DNA of 24,867 nt from Fimenecus sp045545735 (GCA_045545735.1 JAZQBM010000005.1:1-24867); one strand, 5' to 3'. Shown: positions 8,083 through 16,555, numbered from the stretch's first letter. Made by a program: numbers and translations. The notes: generated by a model not told the origin, from the sequence alone.

Positions 8083-8616
8083 TTATTTCGGTGTTTTGGG
8101 TGTAAATGTAAGCACCGATTTAACACCGTTAGAATCTGCAAGTGCAGTAATTTCAACAGGTATAATAGTTTCCTTATCCTTAGCAAATGCCAATTCAAAA
8201 CCGCCTGTAGAAACACCCCTAAGTGTTACTCTAAGGATACTTCCGTCAGAAAGTTCATTAACAAAGCGCATTACAATATGCTGTAAAGACTTTGATTTAG
8301 AGCCAATGTTTAGGGTAACAACACCGTCCTTTTCGGTTGCGGTAGAATTTGCGGTAAACATTGCCAACTGTTCAGGATTCCAAGTAAGCAAATTAGCCTT
8401 GAAAGCAACCTTTTCTTTCTGCTTAACAATATCAAGTGCTTCAAAATTATCATTTTCTACTTCGTATGTATCGAAAGAATAAGATAGGGTTGCACCGCCG
8501 CTTGTATCAGAAATCTTATTAGCTTCGGTTTCAATTTCCGCATCGTTTGTAGGCATAGTATCGCCCAATGTTATATATACAGTACCGGCACCAAGAGCAT
8601 AATTTTTGTCGGTCAT
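8083..8616 (-). CDS. Major tail (tube) protein
   Basis: A 177-aa beta-rich protein that polymerises into the tail tube. It begins MTDKNYALGAGTVYITLGD, a typical major tail protein start, and includes SDTSGGATLSYSFDTYEVEN and a C-terminal VSTGGFELAFAKDKET region of alternating strands, like the TP901-1/phi13 tube family. It lies between the tail terminator-type genes and the chaperones. A GGAGG-type RBS precedes ATG at 8616. The following hairpin suggests a highly expressed gene. Confidence 0.85.
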   Translation of the reverse strand: MTDKNYALGAGTVYITLGDTMPTNDAEIETEANKISDTSGGATLSYSFDTYEVENDNFEALDIVKQKEKVAFKANLLTWNPEQLAMFTANSTATEKDGVVTLNIGSKSKSLQHIVMRFVNELSDGSILRVTLRGVSTGGFELAFAKDKETIIPVEITALADSNGVKSVLTFTPKTPK

Positions 8617-8629
8617 AATAAAGCCTCCT

Positions 8630-8995
8630 TTATATTCTCTGTGTTATATCGAAATATAAAAAGGTGTGGTATGTTCCTGTTTCAATATTTTCAAGCATGC
8701 CACCACCGTTTAATTTTACTTCGATAATTTTATTATTAAATTGTTTGTCGCCTACAGTAATAATTAATCTCTTAATTATTTCTTCACAATCGACATTATT
8801 TTGAATTTTCTTTGTTATAATAGTCAATTCAAGCCTTTGTTTATCAATAATTCCATTGTTTGACAAAGGTTTAAAAGCGTAAGTAATAGAATCGCCCTTT
8901 GCTAAATCATTAGAAAAGGCAACTATATTTTTTGCTTTTATTAGGGCGGTTAATTCCGCATTTGTTTTTAAGGTATCAATTATATCTTTTATCAT
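8630..8995 (-). CDS. Tail terminator/tail completion-like protein
   Basis: A 121-aa protein between the HK97 gp10-like gene and the major tail protein gene, where siphophages place the tail terminator (lambda U, SPP1 gp17-like). It has an alpha/beta pattern: an N-terminal helix (IKDIIDTLKTNAELTALI), then beta strands including TYHTFLYFDITQRI at the end. Assigned mainly by position and size. It should cap the tail end that joins the head. Confidence 0.6.
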   Translation of the reverse strand: MIKDIIDTLKTNAELTALIKAKNIVAFSNDLAKGDSITYAFKPLSNNGIIDKQRLELTIITKKIQNNVDCEEIIKRLIITVGDKQFNNKIIEVKLNGGGMLENIETGTYHTFLYFDITQRI

Positions 8996-9007
8996 CGGAA
9001 AAACCTC

Positions 9008-9418
9008 CTAAAATAGATTTTTAAAACAATTTTCAATATATCTTTTGTTTTTATCAATAGCATCAGTTATAAAAGGTTGTGGTTTTTGTCCCTTAGTACT
9101 ATGAAAATGTCCTTTATCATCCACATACACCCACGGGACATTTTTTCTACCGTTACCTTCTTTAGCCCAGACCCCCGTACCTTGATGAACAAAAACGCTA
9201 TAATCGACATTAGAGCCAACATAACCCGAAATAGTATTTTTATTTTCTCTTTCGACATCTGATTGAATAGATGCCCTTAAAATACCATCATCAACAGGAC
9301 AATTCTTTTTACTGTCTGCTTCAACTTTTAAAACCGCCTTTTTTAATGCTTCTTCCAAGCCTTCAGGCAAAGTATCATTCATAAACTTTTCAAGATTTTC
9401 AATAGCGTTATCGTTCAT
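9008..9418 (-). CDS. HK97 gp10-like head-tail joining protein
   Basis: A 136-aa protein of the HK97-gp10/minor tail family. Seen: CPVDDGILRASIQSDVE, then VGSNVDYSVFVHQGTG, the classic family signature (P-x-D-x-G-x-L-R-x-S, then Y-x-x-x-x-H-x-G), and QKPQPFITDAIDKNK near the end. It acts in head-tail joining or tail completion. Its start overlaps the stop of the preceding connector gene at 9418, indicating coupling. Confidence 0.87.
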   Translation of the reverse strand: MNDNAIENLEKFMNDTLPEGLEEALKKAVLKVEADSKKNCPVDDGILRASIQSDVERENKNTISGYVGSNVDYSVFVHQGTGVWAKEGNGRKNVPWVYVDDKGHFHSTKGQKPQPFITDAIDKNKRYIENCFKNLF

Positions 9419-9717
9419 TATTCAACCGCCTTTAGAAATAAAACTTGCTTTCGGGCAGAAATAATGTATTCGATAGAATATATTGTATCTGATACTTTAA
9501 TACGGTTATTTTTCTTGTCTATGCCTTGTTCATCAGTTAAACCTATATGTGTACTCTCTGCGGTTAAAAGATTGTTAGAGGCGTAAACAGAACCTGATTT
9601 TTCAAAGATAGATATATAAATATCTTTGTCTTTAATCCATTCTTCCGTTTTACCGTAATAATCGGTATCGCCTCGCTTTAACAGTTCAGCCTGTACTTCA
9701 TTACTTGCTATACTCAT
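9418..9717 (-). CDS. Head closure/head-tail adaptor-like protein
   Basis: A 99-aa protein between the gp6-like connector and the gp10-like gene, the normal position of the head closure (stopper) protein (SPP1 gp16 type). Predicted beta-rich from the sequence (IYISIFEKSGSVYAS, RIKVSDTIYSIEYI). The gene overlaps its neighbours on both sides by one to four bases. Assigned by position and size, with no diagnostic motif. Confidence 0.6.
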   Translation of the reverse strand: MSIASNEVQAELLKRGDTDYYGKTEEWIKDKDIYISIFEKSGSVYASNNLLTAESTHIGLTDEQGIDKKNNRIKVSDTIYSIEYIISARKQVLFLKAVE

Positions 9718-10022
9718 AACATTCTCAGCCGCCTTTTTGACTGTATCTGTTTAACAATACTTGCACTATAAAAATCAGTATAGTTTTCAGAAACACCCGA
9801 AAATGAAACGGAATTTAGTCCTTCATTTCCTACCTTATTTAATTTTTCATTACACATTTGTAAAACAAGCAAATCCCAAGCAGAATTATATTCCTTGTAA
9901 TGTAAAAGTTCTGTCAATTCAGATTGTGTAATTTCAATAAGCAATTCTAAAAACTCAATATCATATTTAGAGGCGGTTTTATTCAAAACTTCTAATCTTG
10001 CAATTAAATCTTCCATATCCAT
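9714..10022 (-). CDS. Head-tail connector (adaptor) protein
   Basis: A 102-aa, largely helical protein directly after the major capsid gene, the place of gp6/gp15-type adaptors that dock on the portal. It opens with a helix (MEDLIARLEVLN) and carries HYKEYNSAWDLLVLQMCNEKLNKVGNEGLNSVSFSGVSENY. The GNEGLNSVSFSGVSE stretch is a frequent signature of Firmicute phage connector proteins. ATG at 10022 lies downstream of the post-capsid hairpin. Confidence 0.72.
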   Translation of the reverse strand: MDMEDLIARLEVLNKTASKYDIEFLELLIEITQSELTELLHYKEYNSAWDLLVLQMCNEKLNKVGNEGLNSVSFSGVSENYTDFYSASIVKQIQSKRRLRML

Positions 10023-10051
10023 ATAAGATGCTAACCCCCTTTATTAAATAA

Positions 10052-10074
10052 AGAGGGCGCTATTAGCACCCTCT
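10052..10074 (-). terminator. Hairpin after the major capsid gene
   Basis: On the minus strand AGAGGGTGC, loop TAATA, GCGCCCTCT (9 bp, one G-U), followed by TTTATTTAATAAAGG. An intrinsic terminator or mRNA-stabilising hairpin directly after the capsid stop. Confidence 0.65.
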
Positions 10075-10088
10075 AATATCGTTTATTA

Positions 10089-10886
10089 TTACGCTGCGGT
10101 CTTTTTAGTCATCTTGATAGAATTGCTTTCATCTACAAGTGCCATAATGCCATAACGGGAATAAACCATAGTATTGTCTTTTGTTTCTATGTTGCGGTCT
10201 TGCTCTACTGTACCTTTCTTCTTTCTGAAGAATTTAACCGCTGCCTTGTTTGTAATATAAGCAGTACCAGCGGGTACAAGTTTAGAGCATACACAAGGGA
10301 GTCCACAGAGGTTGCCGAATTCACCTGTATAAAGAATTTCGCCCTGCTTAGAAGACTTGTAATCGGGGTCTTTACGGATAGAAGCCTTACTGTCAGTTCC
10401 CATAACAATAAATAGACCGTTTTCTACTTCCTTATTAATAGAAGCAAGTGCATCAACAACAGCATCATAATTAAAGGTATTAAATTCAAAAGTCTTACTA
10501 ATCTTAGCAAGTTCTGCAAAGTATTCAGACTTAATTTCATTTGAAACAACTTCAGATGCCTTATTAGTTATTACATCAAGTACATAAGGGTCGGTCATCA
10601 CGTCCTCGTCGTTCCACTCTGCGGTATGCTGATAGCGTTCTACAGTATATTCAGAAGGTACATAAGTAACAGCACCCTTTTTAGAAGCGGTATTTTTAGC
10701 ACCCTTTGCCAACTTCTCAACTTCGCCTGTGTAAGTGTACTTGTTAATTACCTTTTTCATACCCGCACTTTCTACCAAAGAATCGTCAGTAGTAAAAAGA
10801 GCATTAACATCAACATAGGTATTTACAAGGTCTGTCATCTTGTTTTCAAGAACAATATTATCATAAGTAGTGTGAATATCTGCCAT
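10089..10886 (-). CDS. Major capsid protein
   Basis: A 265-aa protein assigned as the HK97-fold major capsid subunit. It follows the scaffold gene and precedes the connectors, and has the expected length for small-capsid siphophages. Features: N-terminal MADIHTTYDNIVLENKMTD helix, the segment KLAKGAKNTASKKGAVTYVP (E-loop-like), VERYQHTAEWNDEDVMTDPY (spine helix region), then an A-domain ending in TMVYSRYGIMALVD. A strong AGGAGG lies upstream. A complete terminator-like hairpin (10915-10933) stands only a few bases before this RBS, which is unusual. Confidence 0.85.
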   Translation of the reverse strand: MADIHTTYDNIVLENKMTDLVNTYVDVNALFTTDDSLVESAGMKKVINKYTYTGEVEKLAKGAKNTASKKGAVTYVPSEYTVERYQHTAEWNDEDVMTDPYVLDVITNKASEVVSNEIKSEYFAELAKISKTFEFNTFNYDAVVDALASINKEVENGLFIVMGTDSKASIRKDPDYKSSKQGEILYTGEFGNLCGLPCVCSKLVPAGTAYITNKAAVKFFRKKKGTVEQDRNIETKDNTMVYSRYGIMALVDESNSIKMTKKTAA

Positions 10887-10914
10887 AATTAAAAATCCTC
10901 CTAAAATAAAAAAT

Positions 10915-10933
10915 CCTTGTCAGTTCGACAAGG
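10915..10933 (-). terminator. Terminator-like hairpin between scaffold and capsid
   Basis: A 7-bp stem CCTTGTC/GACAAGG with a 5-nt loop, followed on the minus strand by ATTTTTTTATTTTAG. It has the form of a good intrinsic terminator, yet the capsid RBS follows at once. Either strong attenuation, an RNA-processing or stability element, or a signal the phage polymerase reads through. Confidence 0.7.
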
Positions 10934-10943
10934 TAATAATTAA

Positions 10944-11510
10944 TTAATTGATTAATTGTTTATATTGTTCGGGGTTGTTTCTAAAAATTTCTGCCTGTTG
11001 AGTAAGGCTCATTTTTCTAAATTCGTCCTTTGTCAACTGTTCATTGTTTGGTAAACCCTTTTTAGGTACAGAAGCCGTTAAACGCTTATTTACTTCATTC
11101 AAAACAGCCGATTTAAACAACTTATCAAATGTTTCAATAACTGCCTGATTTTCGGCTGAATCTTCACCAATATAAAGAACGTCAACCAATTCAGAAGGTA
11201 GTCCACGCCCCGACAATGTTTTCATTATCTCGTTTTTCTGCTCTAAAATTGTAAAATCTCTAATCTGTTCTTCAAGTTCGGCAATCCTATTATCTTTTTC
11301 GGCTGTCGCCCTTGCGGTTTCGTCAAGCTGAGAAAGGGATAGTTTCTTTTCATATTCCTTTTTCTGCTTAGATAGTGCTTGACTTACACGCCTATCAGAT
11401 TCAGACTGTATCATTTTAGCAATTTCAGCCTTTTGTTCGTCTGTGAAAATAATAGGTTCATTATTAATATTTTCTGCCCCTTCATTTTCTTTAATAATTT
11501 CATTTTCCAT
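10944..11510 (-). CDS. Capsid scaffolding protein (DUF4355-like)
   Basis: A 188-aa, highly charged, coiled-coil protein preceding the capsid gene. Pattern of the DUF4355 scaffold family: acidic N-terminus, then FTDEQKAEIAKMIQSESDRR, a coiled coil (residues about 40-100), GRGLPSELVDVLYIGEDSAE, and FDKLFKSAVLNEVNKRL near the end. Scaffolds direct procapsid assembly and are removed before DNA packaging. The ATG has GGAGG upstream. Confidence 0.87.
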   Translation of the reverse strand: MENEIIKENEGAENINNEPIIFTDEQKAEIAKMIQSESDRRVSQALSKQKKEYEKKLSLSQLDETARATAEKDNRIAELEEQIRDFTILEQKNEIMKTLSGRGLPSELVDVLYIGEDSAENQAVIETFDKLFKSAVLNEVNKRLTASVPKKGLPNNEQLTKDEFRKMSLTQQAEIFRNNPEQYKQLIN

Positions 11511-11600
11511 AAATAAATCCTCCTATAAGTTTTAGATTACTCTAACCCTTTATTATAAGTTATTGTTTATTGCCTAACCCCTTTAAAACGGCATAATAAA

Positions 11601-11627
11601 AGCACCCTTGAAATAATCAAGAGTGCT
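11601..11627 (-). terminator. Hairpin upstream of the scaffold gene
   Basis: An 11-bp stem AGCAC(T/C)CTTGA/TCAAG(G)GTGCT with one G-U pair, followed on the minus strand by TTTATTATGCC. It lies between the Cys-rich gene and the scaffold gene. A TATAAT box further downstream (minus strand, about 11549-11554) could restart transcription, but no good -35 is seen. Confidence 0.65.
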
Positions 11628-11644
11628 AAATTAATTTAATATCT

Positions 11645-11848
11645 TTAATTGTCTTTCGGCTCAAATTTATAATCTTTACTGCATTGATAATTTATATCGT
11701 TATCAACTGCATCAAATACTTCTGAAGGTATGCCATCGGGGAATGCTTTACAAGTCTTTTTATTTCTGTGTTTGCATTTACTACATCTTAAAGTCCTTGC
11801 CGCCGTTTCCCAAGTGAAGCGGTTATAATTTTTATCTTCAATGTGCAT
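11645..11848 (-). CDS. Cys-rich small phage protein
   Basis: A 67-aa protein with CSKCKHRNKKTCKAFPDGIP and a later Cys (YQCSKDY), giving four Cys that could hold a zinc ion. Small proteins with the C-x2-C...C-x-AFP-x-GIP pattern are common between the minor head and scaffold genes of Firmicute phages, but their role is unknown to me. The start lies 3 bp from the stop of the upstream minor head gene. Possibly a capsid accessory. Confidence 0.7.
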   Translation of the reverse strand: MHIEDKNYNRFTWETAARTLRCSKCKHRNKKTCKAFPDGIPSEVFDAVDNDINYQCSKDYKFEPKDN

Positions 11849-11851
11849 TAA

Positions 11852-13153
11852 TTATAATTCCTCCATATAAATATTATTGCCTTGTCGGTCAGTAACTATA
11901 AACTTTGAATTTCGTTTAAATAGTATTTCTTTTTCGTTTTCATTGATACTACTAATATCTTTGCCGTGCTTACTTTTGATTATAAATTGAATATCCATTG
12001 TATTGTCATATACTTCTAATGAAGTAGAAACAAAAGACGGTTCTATAATACATTCATCTACTGCATATTTTCTGTTAAAGGCTTCAATATCGTCTATGTA
12101 ATCACTTGTTATCGACCTATAAACCGTTCCCTCAAATTCGGGCATTTTATCAAGTGTTTTGTCTAACTGTTCGCAAAATGCCAACTGTTCAGGGGATAAT
12201 TGACCGCCATTTCTTAATATATCGTTAATTGTATAACTTTCTGAGGAAATATATGTATTAATAGCCTGTATATCATCATCATTTAAGTCAATTTTAGCCT
12301 GTTTGGGTTGCTCTGTCAAGGCCTTAGAACCCTTTTCAGATATATTTTCTGTTTCATCGTCCAAAATAGGGATTGTAACAGACCTACAGTGAGGATGCAA
12401 GGGCGGGTAATTTTCACCCGAAACGGCTTTAGCAGTTTCAAATATCTTACCATCCATTGAAGAACATATTTCAGAAGTCCGGGAATCGTGCGCCGATATA
12501 AACTGATACTTTTTAACACCTAATTTTGTATATTTGTCAAGTGTTGCGGTATTCATAGCATACATAGATTCCGTTCTAACAAGCCTATTAACGTTATAAA
12601 AACTATTATTAAAATTATTCTTAATAGCCTTTTTACATTCCGCTAATGTTTTACCGCCTGAAATAATGCTTTTTACATCCTTGTCAATATTCTTTGCAAG
12701 TTTATCACAATCGTCCCATATTCTATCTGAAAAATCAGAACCGTACCTTGTTTGATTTAATACGGTATTCATTCTATCCTCGTCAAGTTTTCCCCAAGTG
12801 GTATTTAATGCCTTTTTATGTTCTTTTTCCGTAAGAGAAGTATTATTAAATGTATGTTTATATACCGATTTTAAGGCTGAATACATTTCTTTTCTGTTGC
12901 CTTGTCCTAACTCTTTACAAGCAGAAGTAATTTGTTTTCTTAATTTCTTGTATCGGTTAAAGGCATATAGTTCAGTATTTGAAATTTCGCCCTTTTCAAG
13001 CATTTTAGCATAAATATTTGTAACAGCATTATCAATGTTTTTTAATTGTCTTGAATATTCTGCCTTTCGTACCTCTAAAAATTTATCCTCAATAGATTTA
13101 GCATATTCGACATTTTGTTTTGCTCTCTTTTTAAAATAGGCTTTACTTGTCAT
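11852..13153 (-). CDS. Minor head protein fused to an ADP-ribosyltransferase
   Basis: A 433-aa protein of two parts. Residues 1-265 are a Mu F/SPP1 gp7-type head morphogenesis domain: LVRTESMYAMNTA (191-203), then HDSRTSEICSSMDGKIF (222-238) and YPPLHPHCRSVTIP (249-262). Residues ~295-433 carry all three motifs of R-S-E class mono-ADP-ribosyltransferases: Arg346 in TVYRSI, Ser-Thr-Ser 376-378 in PSFVSTSL, and Glu407-Lys-Glu409 in ENEKEIL, the biglutamic site of arginine-type enzymes. Gp7-type proteins enter the capsid and can be ejected with DNA, so the toxin-like domain could be delivered into the new host. The start overlaps the portal stop (ATGA). Confidence 0.9.
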   Translation of the reverse strand: MTSKAYFKKRAKQNVEYAKSIEDKFLEVRKAEYSRQLKNIDNAVTNIYAKMLEKGEISNTELYAFNRYKKLRKQITSACKELGQGNRKEMYSALKSVYKHTFNNTSLTEKEHKKALNTTWGKLDEDRMNTVLNQTRYGSDFSDRIWDDCDKLAKNIDKDVKSIISGGKTLAECKKAIKNNFNNSFYNVNRLVRTESMYAMNTATLDKYTKLGVKKYQFISAHDSRTSEICSSMDGKIFETAKAVSGENYPPLHPHCRSVTIPILDDETENISEKGSKALTEQPKQAKIDLNDDDIQAINTYISSESYTINDILRNGGQLSPEQLAFCEQLDKTLDKMPEFEGTVYRSITSDYIDDIEAFNRKYAVDECIIEPSFVSTSLEVYDNTMDIQFIIKSKHGKDISSINENEKEILFKRNSKFIVTDRQGNNIYMEEL

Positions 13154-14472
13154 TCTGCATCATCTTCATCAGGGAAATAATCAACTTTCGGCTTCTCTGC
13201 TTTCTGCTTTTCAAGTTCTGCTTTCGGGTCAGAAACAAAGGGAAGAAGTGATAATAAAGTTTCGTCAGAAACAAGTCCTCTTAATTGTGATATTACACTT
13301 ACAATATCAGTTAAATTTTCGGGCAAATTACGGGTAAACACAATATCAATATCACGCCATACAGAAATATCATCATAAGAAAGTGTTAAGATTGTAGAAA
13401 TCAGTTCTATTCTTCGTTGTAAACTTTCTTTTAAATAACTTTCAATATTTGATGCAGCATTTTCAAAAGCCGTTAGTTTATATTTCATTGCTATACCTGA
13501 TTGTGCTAAAAACTTTTCGTCATTAAAATCAGGTGCATTAGAAATTTTGTGAATCATATCATTAGTATTTTGCAAAAGATTCTGTATCTGTGTATCGTCA
13601 ATTTGTTTTGTTAAATACTCTGCCGAACCGTCATTATCCAATAACATAACACGATTTTGACGCATATTTTTAAGTGTTTCGGCATCGTCTTTATCGTCAA
13701 CATTAAGATTAGCACCCTTTAACACCAAATAAGCATCTACAAAAGCCTCGAAATCGTCAATTTCAGAAGAATAAAGTTCATTATAAGCATCTTGTAAATC
13801 CACAATACAATCAAATATATTGTCATAACTGTCATTAATCTTATATACGATAATAGGCACTTGTTTAAAATAATGTTCTTTTATATCTATTACTTGAGGT
13901 GCTGAAAAATTTTCATCTGATTTATATGTAATTATTTGCTTATCGTTATATAATTCAAAATAATAACCTTTTCCTTTATCAAGGCTATCAACAGGCCAAA
14001 AACGAAGAACGGCAATTAAATCTTCATTAAGGGTAGTATTAAAAATCGGTATGCAACCGCAACTGTCTAATCCCTTAAATCGTATCTGCTTGTCCTCATC
14101 CATATATACAACCTCATAAGCAACACCATATATTAAAGCATTGCGCAATAATAGACTGTCTTCACGTTTTGAATCGTTGTATTTTAAAGTCTGTTGTATA
14201 TCTTCAATATTGTCATCACTAACATAACTAATTGCTTTACCTGTCAAATATCCGTTATAAATATCCGTTACCGTTCGGCAATAATTTACAACTGCCTTTG
14301 TGCAAGGCTTAGAAGTATCAGAATATGCTTTATTTTTGATTTTCTGCATTCCGTTATAATATTTGCCCCTTGTAGTTAAAACAGGCTGTAAACGGGTTTT
14401 AAAGTCATTTACAATAGTCTGTATTCTTTCAATAGTAAGTTCTTCGATATTATTAATATTATAAAAATTCAA
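13150..14472 (-). CDS. Portal protein (SPP1 gp6-like)
   Basis: A 440-aa portal, the dodecameric DNA entry ring at the capsid vertex. It follows the large terminase gene and precedes the minor head gene. Matching features: IVNDFKTRLQPVLTTRGKYYNG-type start, AVVNYCRTVTDIYNGYLTGKAI, QVPIIVYKINDSYDNIFDCI with VDLQDAYNELYSSEIDD, SGIAMKYKLTAFENAASNIE (the crown/stem helix motif of this family), and an acidic C-terminus (FPDEDDAE). The RBS is AAAGGGGGT. Confidence 0.93.
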   Translation of the reverse strand: MNFYNINNIEELTIERIQTIVNDFKTRLQPVLTTRGKYYNGMQKIKNKAYSDTSKPCTKAVVNYCRTVTDIYNGYLTGKAISYVSDDNIEDIQQTLKYNDSKREDSLLLRNALIYGVAYEVVYMDEDKQIRFKGLDSCGCIPIFNTTLNEDLIAVLRFWPVDSLDKGKGYYFELYNDKQIITYKSDENFSAPQVIDIKEHYFKQVPIIVYKINDSYDNIFDCIVDLQDAYNELYSSEIDDFEAFVDAYLVLKGANLNVDDKDDAETLKNMRQNRVMLLDNDGSAEYLTKQIDDTQIQNLLQNTNDMIHKISNAPDFNDEKFLAQSGIAMKYKLTAFENAASNIESYLKESLQRRIELISTILTLSYDDISVWRDIDIVFTRNLPENLTDIVSVISQLRGLVSDETLLSLLPFVSDPKAELEKQKAEKPKVDYFPDEDDAE

Positions 14473-14488
14473 TTTATTACCCCCTTTA

Positions 14489-15733
14489 TCAAAGACCTAA
14501 ACAATTCTTTGATACAAAAGTAGTTTTCTTTCGCCTATATTGTTCAACCGAATATCTTAAACAAGCCATCGCATCGTCAAATATAGGTGTAGGTTCGTCA
14601 ATATACAAACCTGTCTTATTGTCCTTTTGCCATTTCCACGCTTGAATCTCTTTTATTGTGTTTTGACAAATAGAATTAATATGTATTCTATGTTGTTTTA
14701 AATAGTCAATTTGTGCTTTTACAGAACCTTGTTCTTTTTTAACTGCATTTGCCTTATATCCGGCTTTCTGCCACATTTTAATTCGGTCAGGCTCTGCGGA
14801 ATCACAAAACATAATTTTACTTTTATTAAAATTCATTCCATTAGCAAGTTCTATTATTTCAGAAGTATCTTTTTCGTGTACGTATAATTCACGTAGTACA
14901 TAAATTTCATTGTCTTTAAAACCAATTTCCAAAATACAATTCGCATGATTATATCCAAAATCTTGACTATACAAAACATTGTCATATCTATCAAATTCTG
15001 TCGGTAAATCTTCAATAATATAATTGGTAAGTATTAAACCGCCTGTTTCACCCCATCGGCCTTCGCCGTAAATTTTATATCCTTCAGGGTCAACTTCTTT
15101 TCGCATTTCCATACGCTTTTTATAACCATCGTCAATAAAGCGGTTTTGTAGATATGTAGAATGACATTTAAAAATTTCTTTATCCTCATAATCCCAAAAT
15201 CTGCGCTTAATCCAATGTGAAGCGGAAATTGGGTTAAATGATAGTGTTATTTCATAATGTAAATTTGGGTTTTCTAAAATACCCCTTAATCTATCGTCCA
15301 ATATATCAATATCAGATTCTTTTAACTCTGTAGCTTCTTCAACCCAAATAAAAGTTAATTTACCATTAGCAAAAGTAATTGATTTAATGCGTTCTCTTGC
15401 TCTCTCGTCATTACAACCCCTGAATATTATTGAACACCCTGTATGAATGTTTGTTAATTGTAGCGGTGTAGTGGTAATATTCCAAAATGCCGACAATCCC
15501 ATATCATTAATTGCCTTTACAAGTTCGGGGAATGTAGAAGTTCTGTTAGCGTTTTCTGCACTTCTAACAACAAGTAAATTAGCACCTTTATATTTAATAT
15601 CAGATAGTTTCAGAATGTAATCCCTTGCAATATTGACAGATTTACCGCTTCCCGCCGAACCCATCGCAATACGATAACGGCATTTCGTTTTATTAAAATC
15701 TTTGAATACCGAATTAAACCCTATTTTTATCAT
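14489..15733 (-). CDS. terL: Terminase large subunit
   Basis: A 414-aa packaging motor of the PBSX-type terminase family. ATPase: Walker A GSAGSGKS (25-32), Walker B LTFIWVEE (126-133) with the catalytic Glu pair, and coupling motif SFNP (165-168). RNase H-like nuclease: Asp258 (SQDFGYNH), Asp311 (FCDSAEPD) and Asp386/387 (IFDDAMA). All catalytic positions are retained, so it is probably active. The gene overlaps terS by 4 bp and is followed by the portal. A headful (pac) mechanism is usual for this family but cannot be proven here. Confidence 0.95.
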   Translation of the reverse strand: MIKIGFNSVFKDFNKTKCRYRIAMGSAGSGKSVNIARDYILKLSDIKYKGANLLVVRSAENANRTSTFPELVKAINDMGLSAFWNITTTPLQLTNIHTGCSIIFRGCNDERARERIKSITFANGKLTFIWVEEATELKESDIDILDDRLRGILENPNLHYEITLSFNPISASHWIKRRFWDYEDKEIFKCHSTYLQNRFIDDGYKKRMEMRKEVDPEGYKIYGEGRWGETGGLILTNYIIEDLPTEFDRYDNVLYSQDFGYNHANCILEIGFKDNEIYVLRELYVHEKDTSEIIELANGMNFNKSKIMFCDSAEPDRIKMWQKAGYKANAVKKEQGSVKAQIDYLKQHRIHINSICQNTIKEIQAWKWQKDNKTGLYIDEPTPIFDDAMACLRYSVEQYRRKKTTFVSKNCLGL

Positions 15734-16077
15734 TCGGTATCATCGCCATAATCAATAGAAATATTAATATCAGATAATTTCATTTCTGATTTATCAATGG
15801 GTTTATATCCTGAACGGTCTAAAACATCCCTACAAGCAGCGAAGGAAATACTTTCATTTTTACTGTCTATCAATTCAATCATTTTTCTTTGTGCTTTACT
15901 TGCGGCACTACTAAACGCCCTGCGGTTAGCCTTTTCAATTTCTGCGGTAAACTCGTCATTTTTCATCCAATTTGAAATAGTCATAGATGAAACACCTATT
16001 TTTTCTGCTATTTCTTTATGTGTTAAAGGGGCAGAAACAAATAAATTAATTGCTTGTTTTTGCTTATTACTCAACAT
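15730..16077 (-). CDS. terS: Terminase small subunit
   Basis: A 115-aa DNA-recognition subunit. The N-terminal helix-turn-helix NKQKQAINLFVSAPLTHKEI...IGVSSMTISNWMKNDEF matches phBC6A51-type small terminases. It continues with RRAFSSAASKAQRKMIELI and FAACRDVLDRSGYKP, and a C-terminal acidic tail that contacts the large subunit. The stop overlaps terL by 4 bp. RBS AAGGGGG lies before ATG 16077. Confidence 0.88.
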   Translation of the reverse strand: MLSNKQKQAINLFVSAPLTHKEIAEKIGVSSMTISNWMKNDEFTAEIEKANRRAFSSAASKAQRKMIELIDSKNESISFAACRDVLDRSGYKPIDKSEMKLSDINISIDYGDDTE

Positions 16078-16115
16078 ATTTAGTCCCCCTTACTTCTATA
16101 AAATCGTAAAAATAA

Positions 16116-16150
16116 AAAGGGTGTACGGCAATTAAGCACATACACCCTTT
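16116..16150 (-). terminator. Terminator before the terminase operon
   Basis: A perfect 10-bp stem AAAGGGTGTA/TACACCCTTT with a 15-nt loop, followed on the minus strand by TTATTTTTACG. It separates the early small genes from terS. Any late promoter for terS would have to lie in the short gap 16078-16115. Confidence 0.75.
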
Positions 16151-16163
16151 AATAACTTAAATA

Positions 16164-16541
16164 TTATTCCTCAATATTCCCCTTGTATTTTTTAAAGGCC
16201 TCATAAAAGGAAGCCGATTTTTCATACAGCCAACCGAATTTATCTGCATCAACAGTATTTGCAATTTCCTTTAAATACAAAATACCATTCGAGCATAAAT
16301 AAGTAGCAAGTTTTAAACTGTAACATCTGAAAGTGTGCGGATAATCCTTATAATCCCTATCTCGTTCCGCTTTTCGGTCAGGGGAATAGTAATCCTTTAT
16401 CACATTTTCAAGCTCGTTAGTTCGCTCATAAACCCATACCTTTTGATTATTGTTTGGGTTATCCTCTATGTCTATAAACTTAAATCCGGCTCTATATAAA
16501 TGGTCTAACAAAGAAACGGATTTACAAAAATATTTTTCCAA
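16164..16541 (-). CDS. Tandem DUF5659-like protein
   Basis: A 125-aa protein starting at TTG 16541, with AAGGAAGG upstream. It holds two copies of the same ~50-residue pattern: first YFCKSVSLLDHLYRAGFKF ... VWVYERTNELENVIKDYY (residues ~4-52), then FRCYSLKLATYLCSNGILYL ... GWLYEKSASFYEAFKKYK (~70-120). The unit (Y/F-x-C-x-S-x-x-L, L-x-x-x-G, then W-x-Y-E-x-T-x-E-L, a final Y) fits DUF5659, a small phage/ICE domain of unknown function. The gene at 16994 has a third, single copy. Confidence 0.65.
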   Translation of the reverse strand: MEKYFCKSVSLLDHLYRAGFKFIDIEDNPNNNQKVWVYERTNELENVIKDYYSPDRKAERDRDYKDYPHTFRCYSLKLATYLCSNGILYLKEIANTVDADKFGWLYEKSASFYEAFKKYKGNIEE

Positions 16542-16555
16542 TCAAAAACCTTCCT

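Noticed and set aside
8060..8482. 140-codon plus-strand frame
   Set aside because: A shadow of the major tail protein gene, with no RBS.
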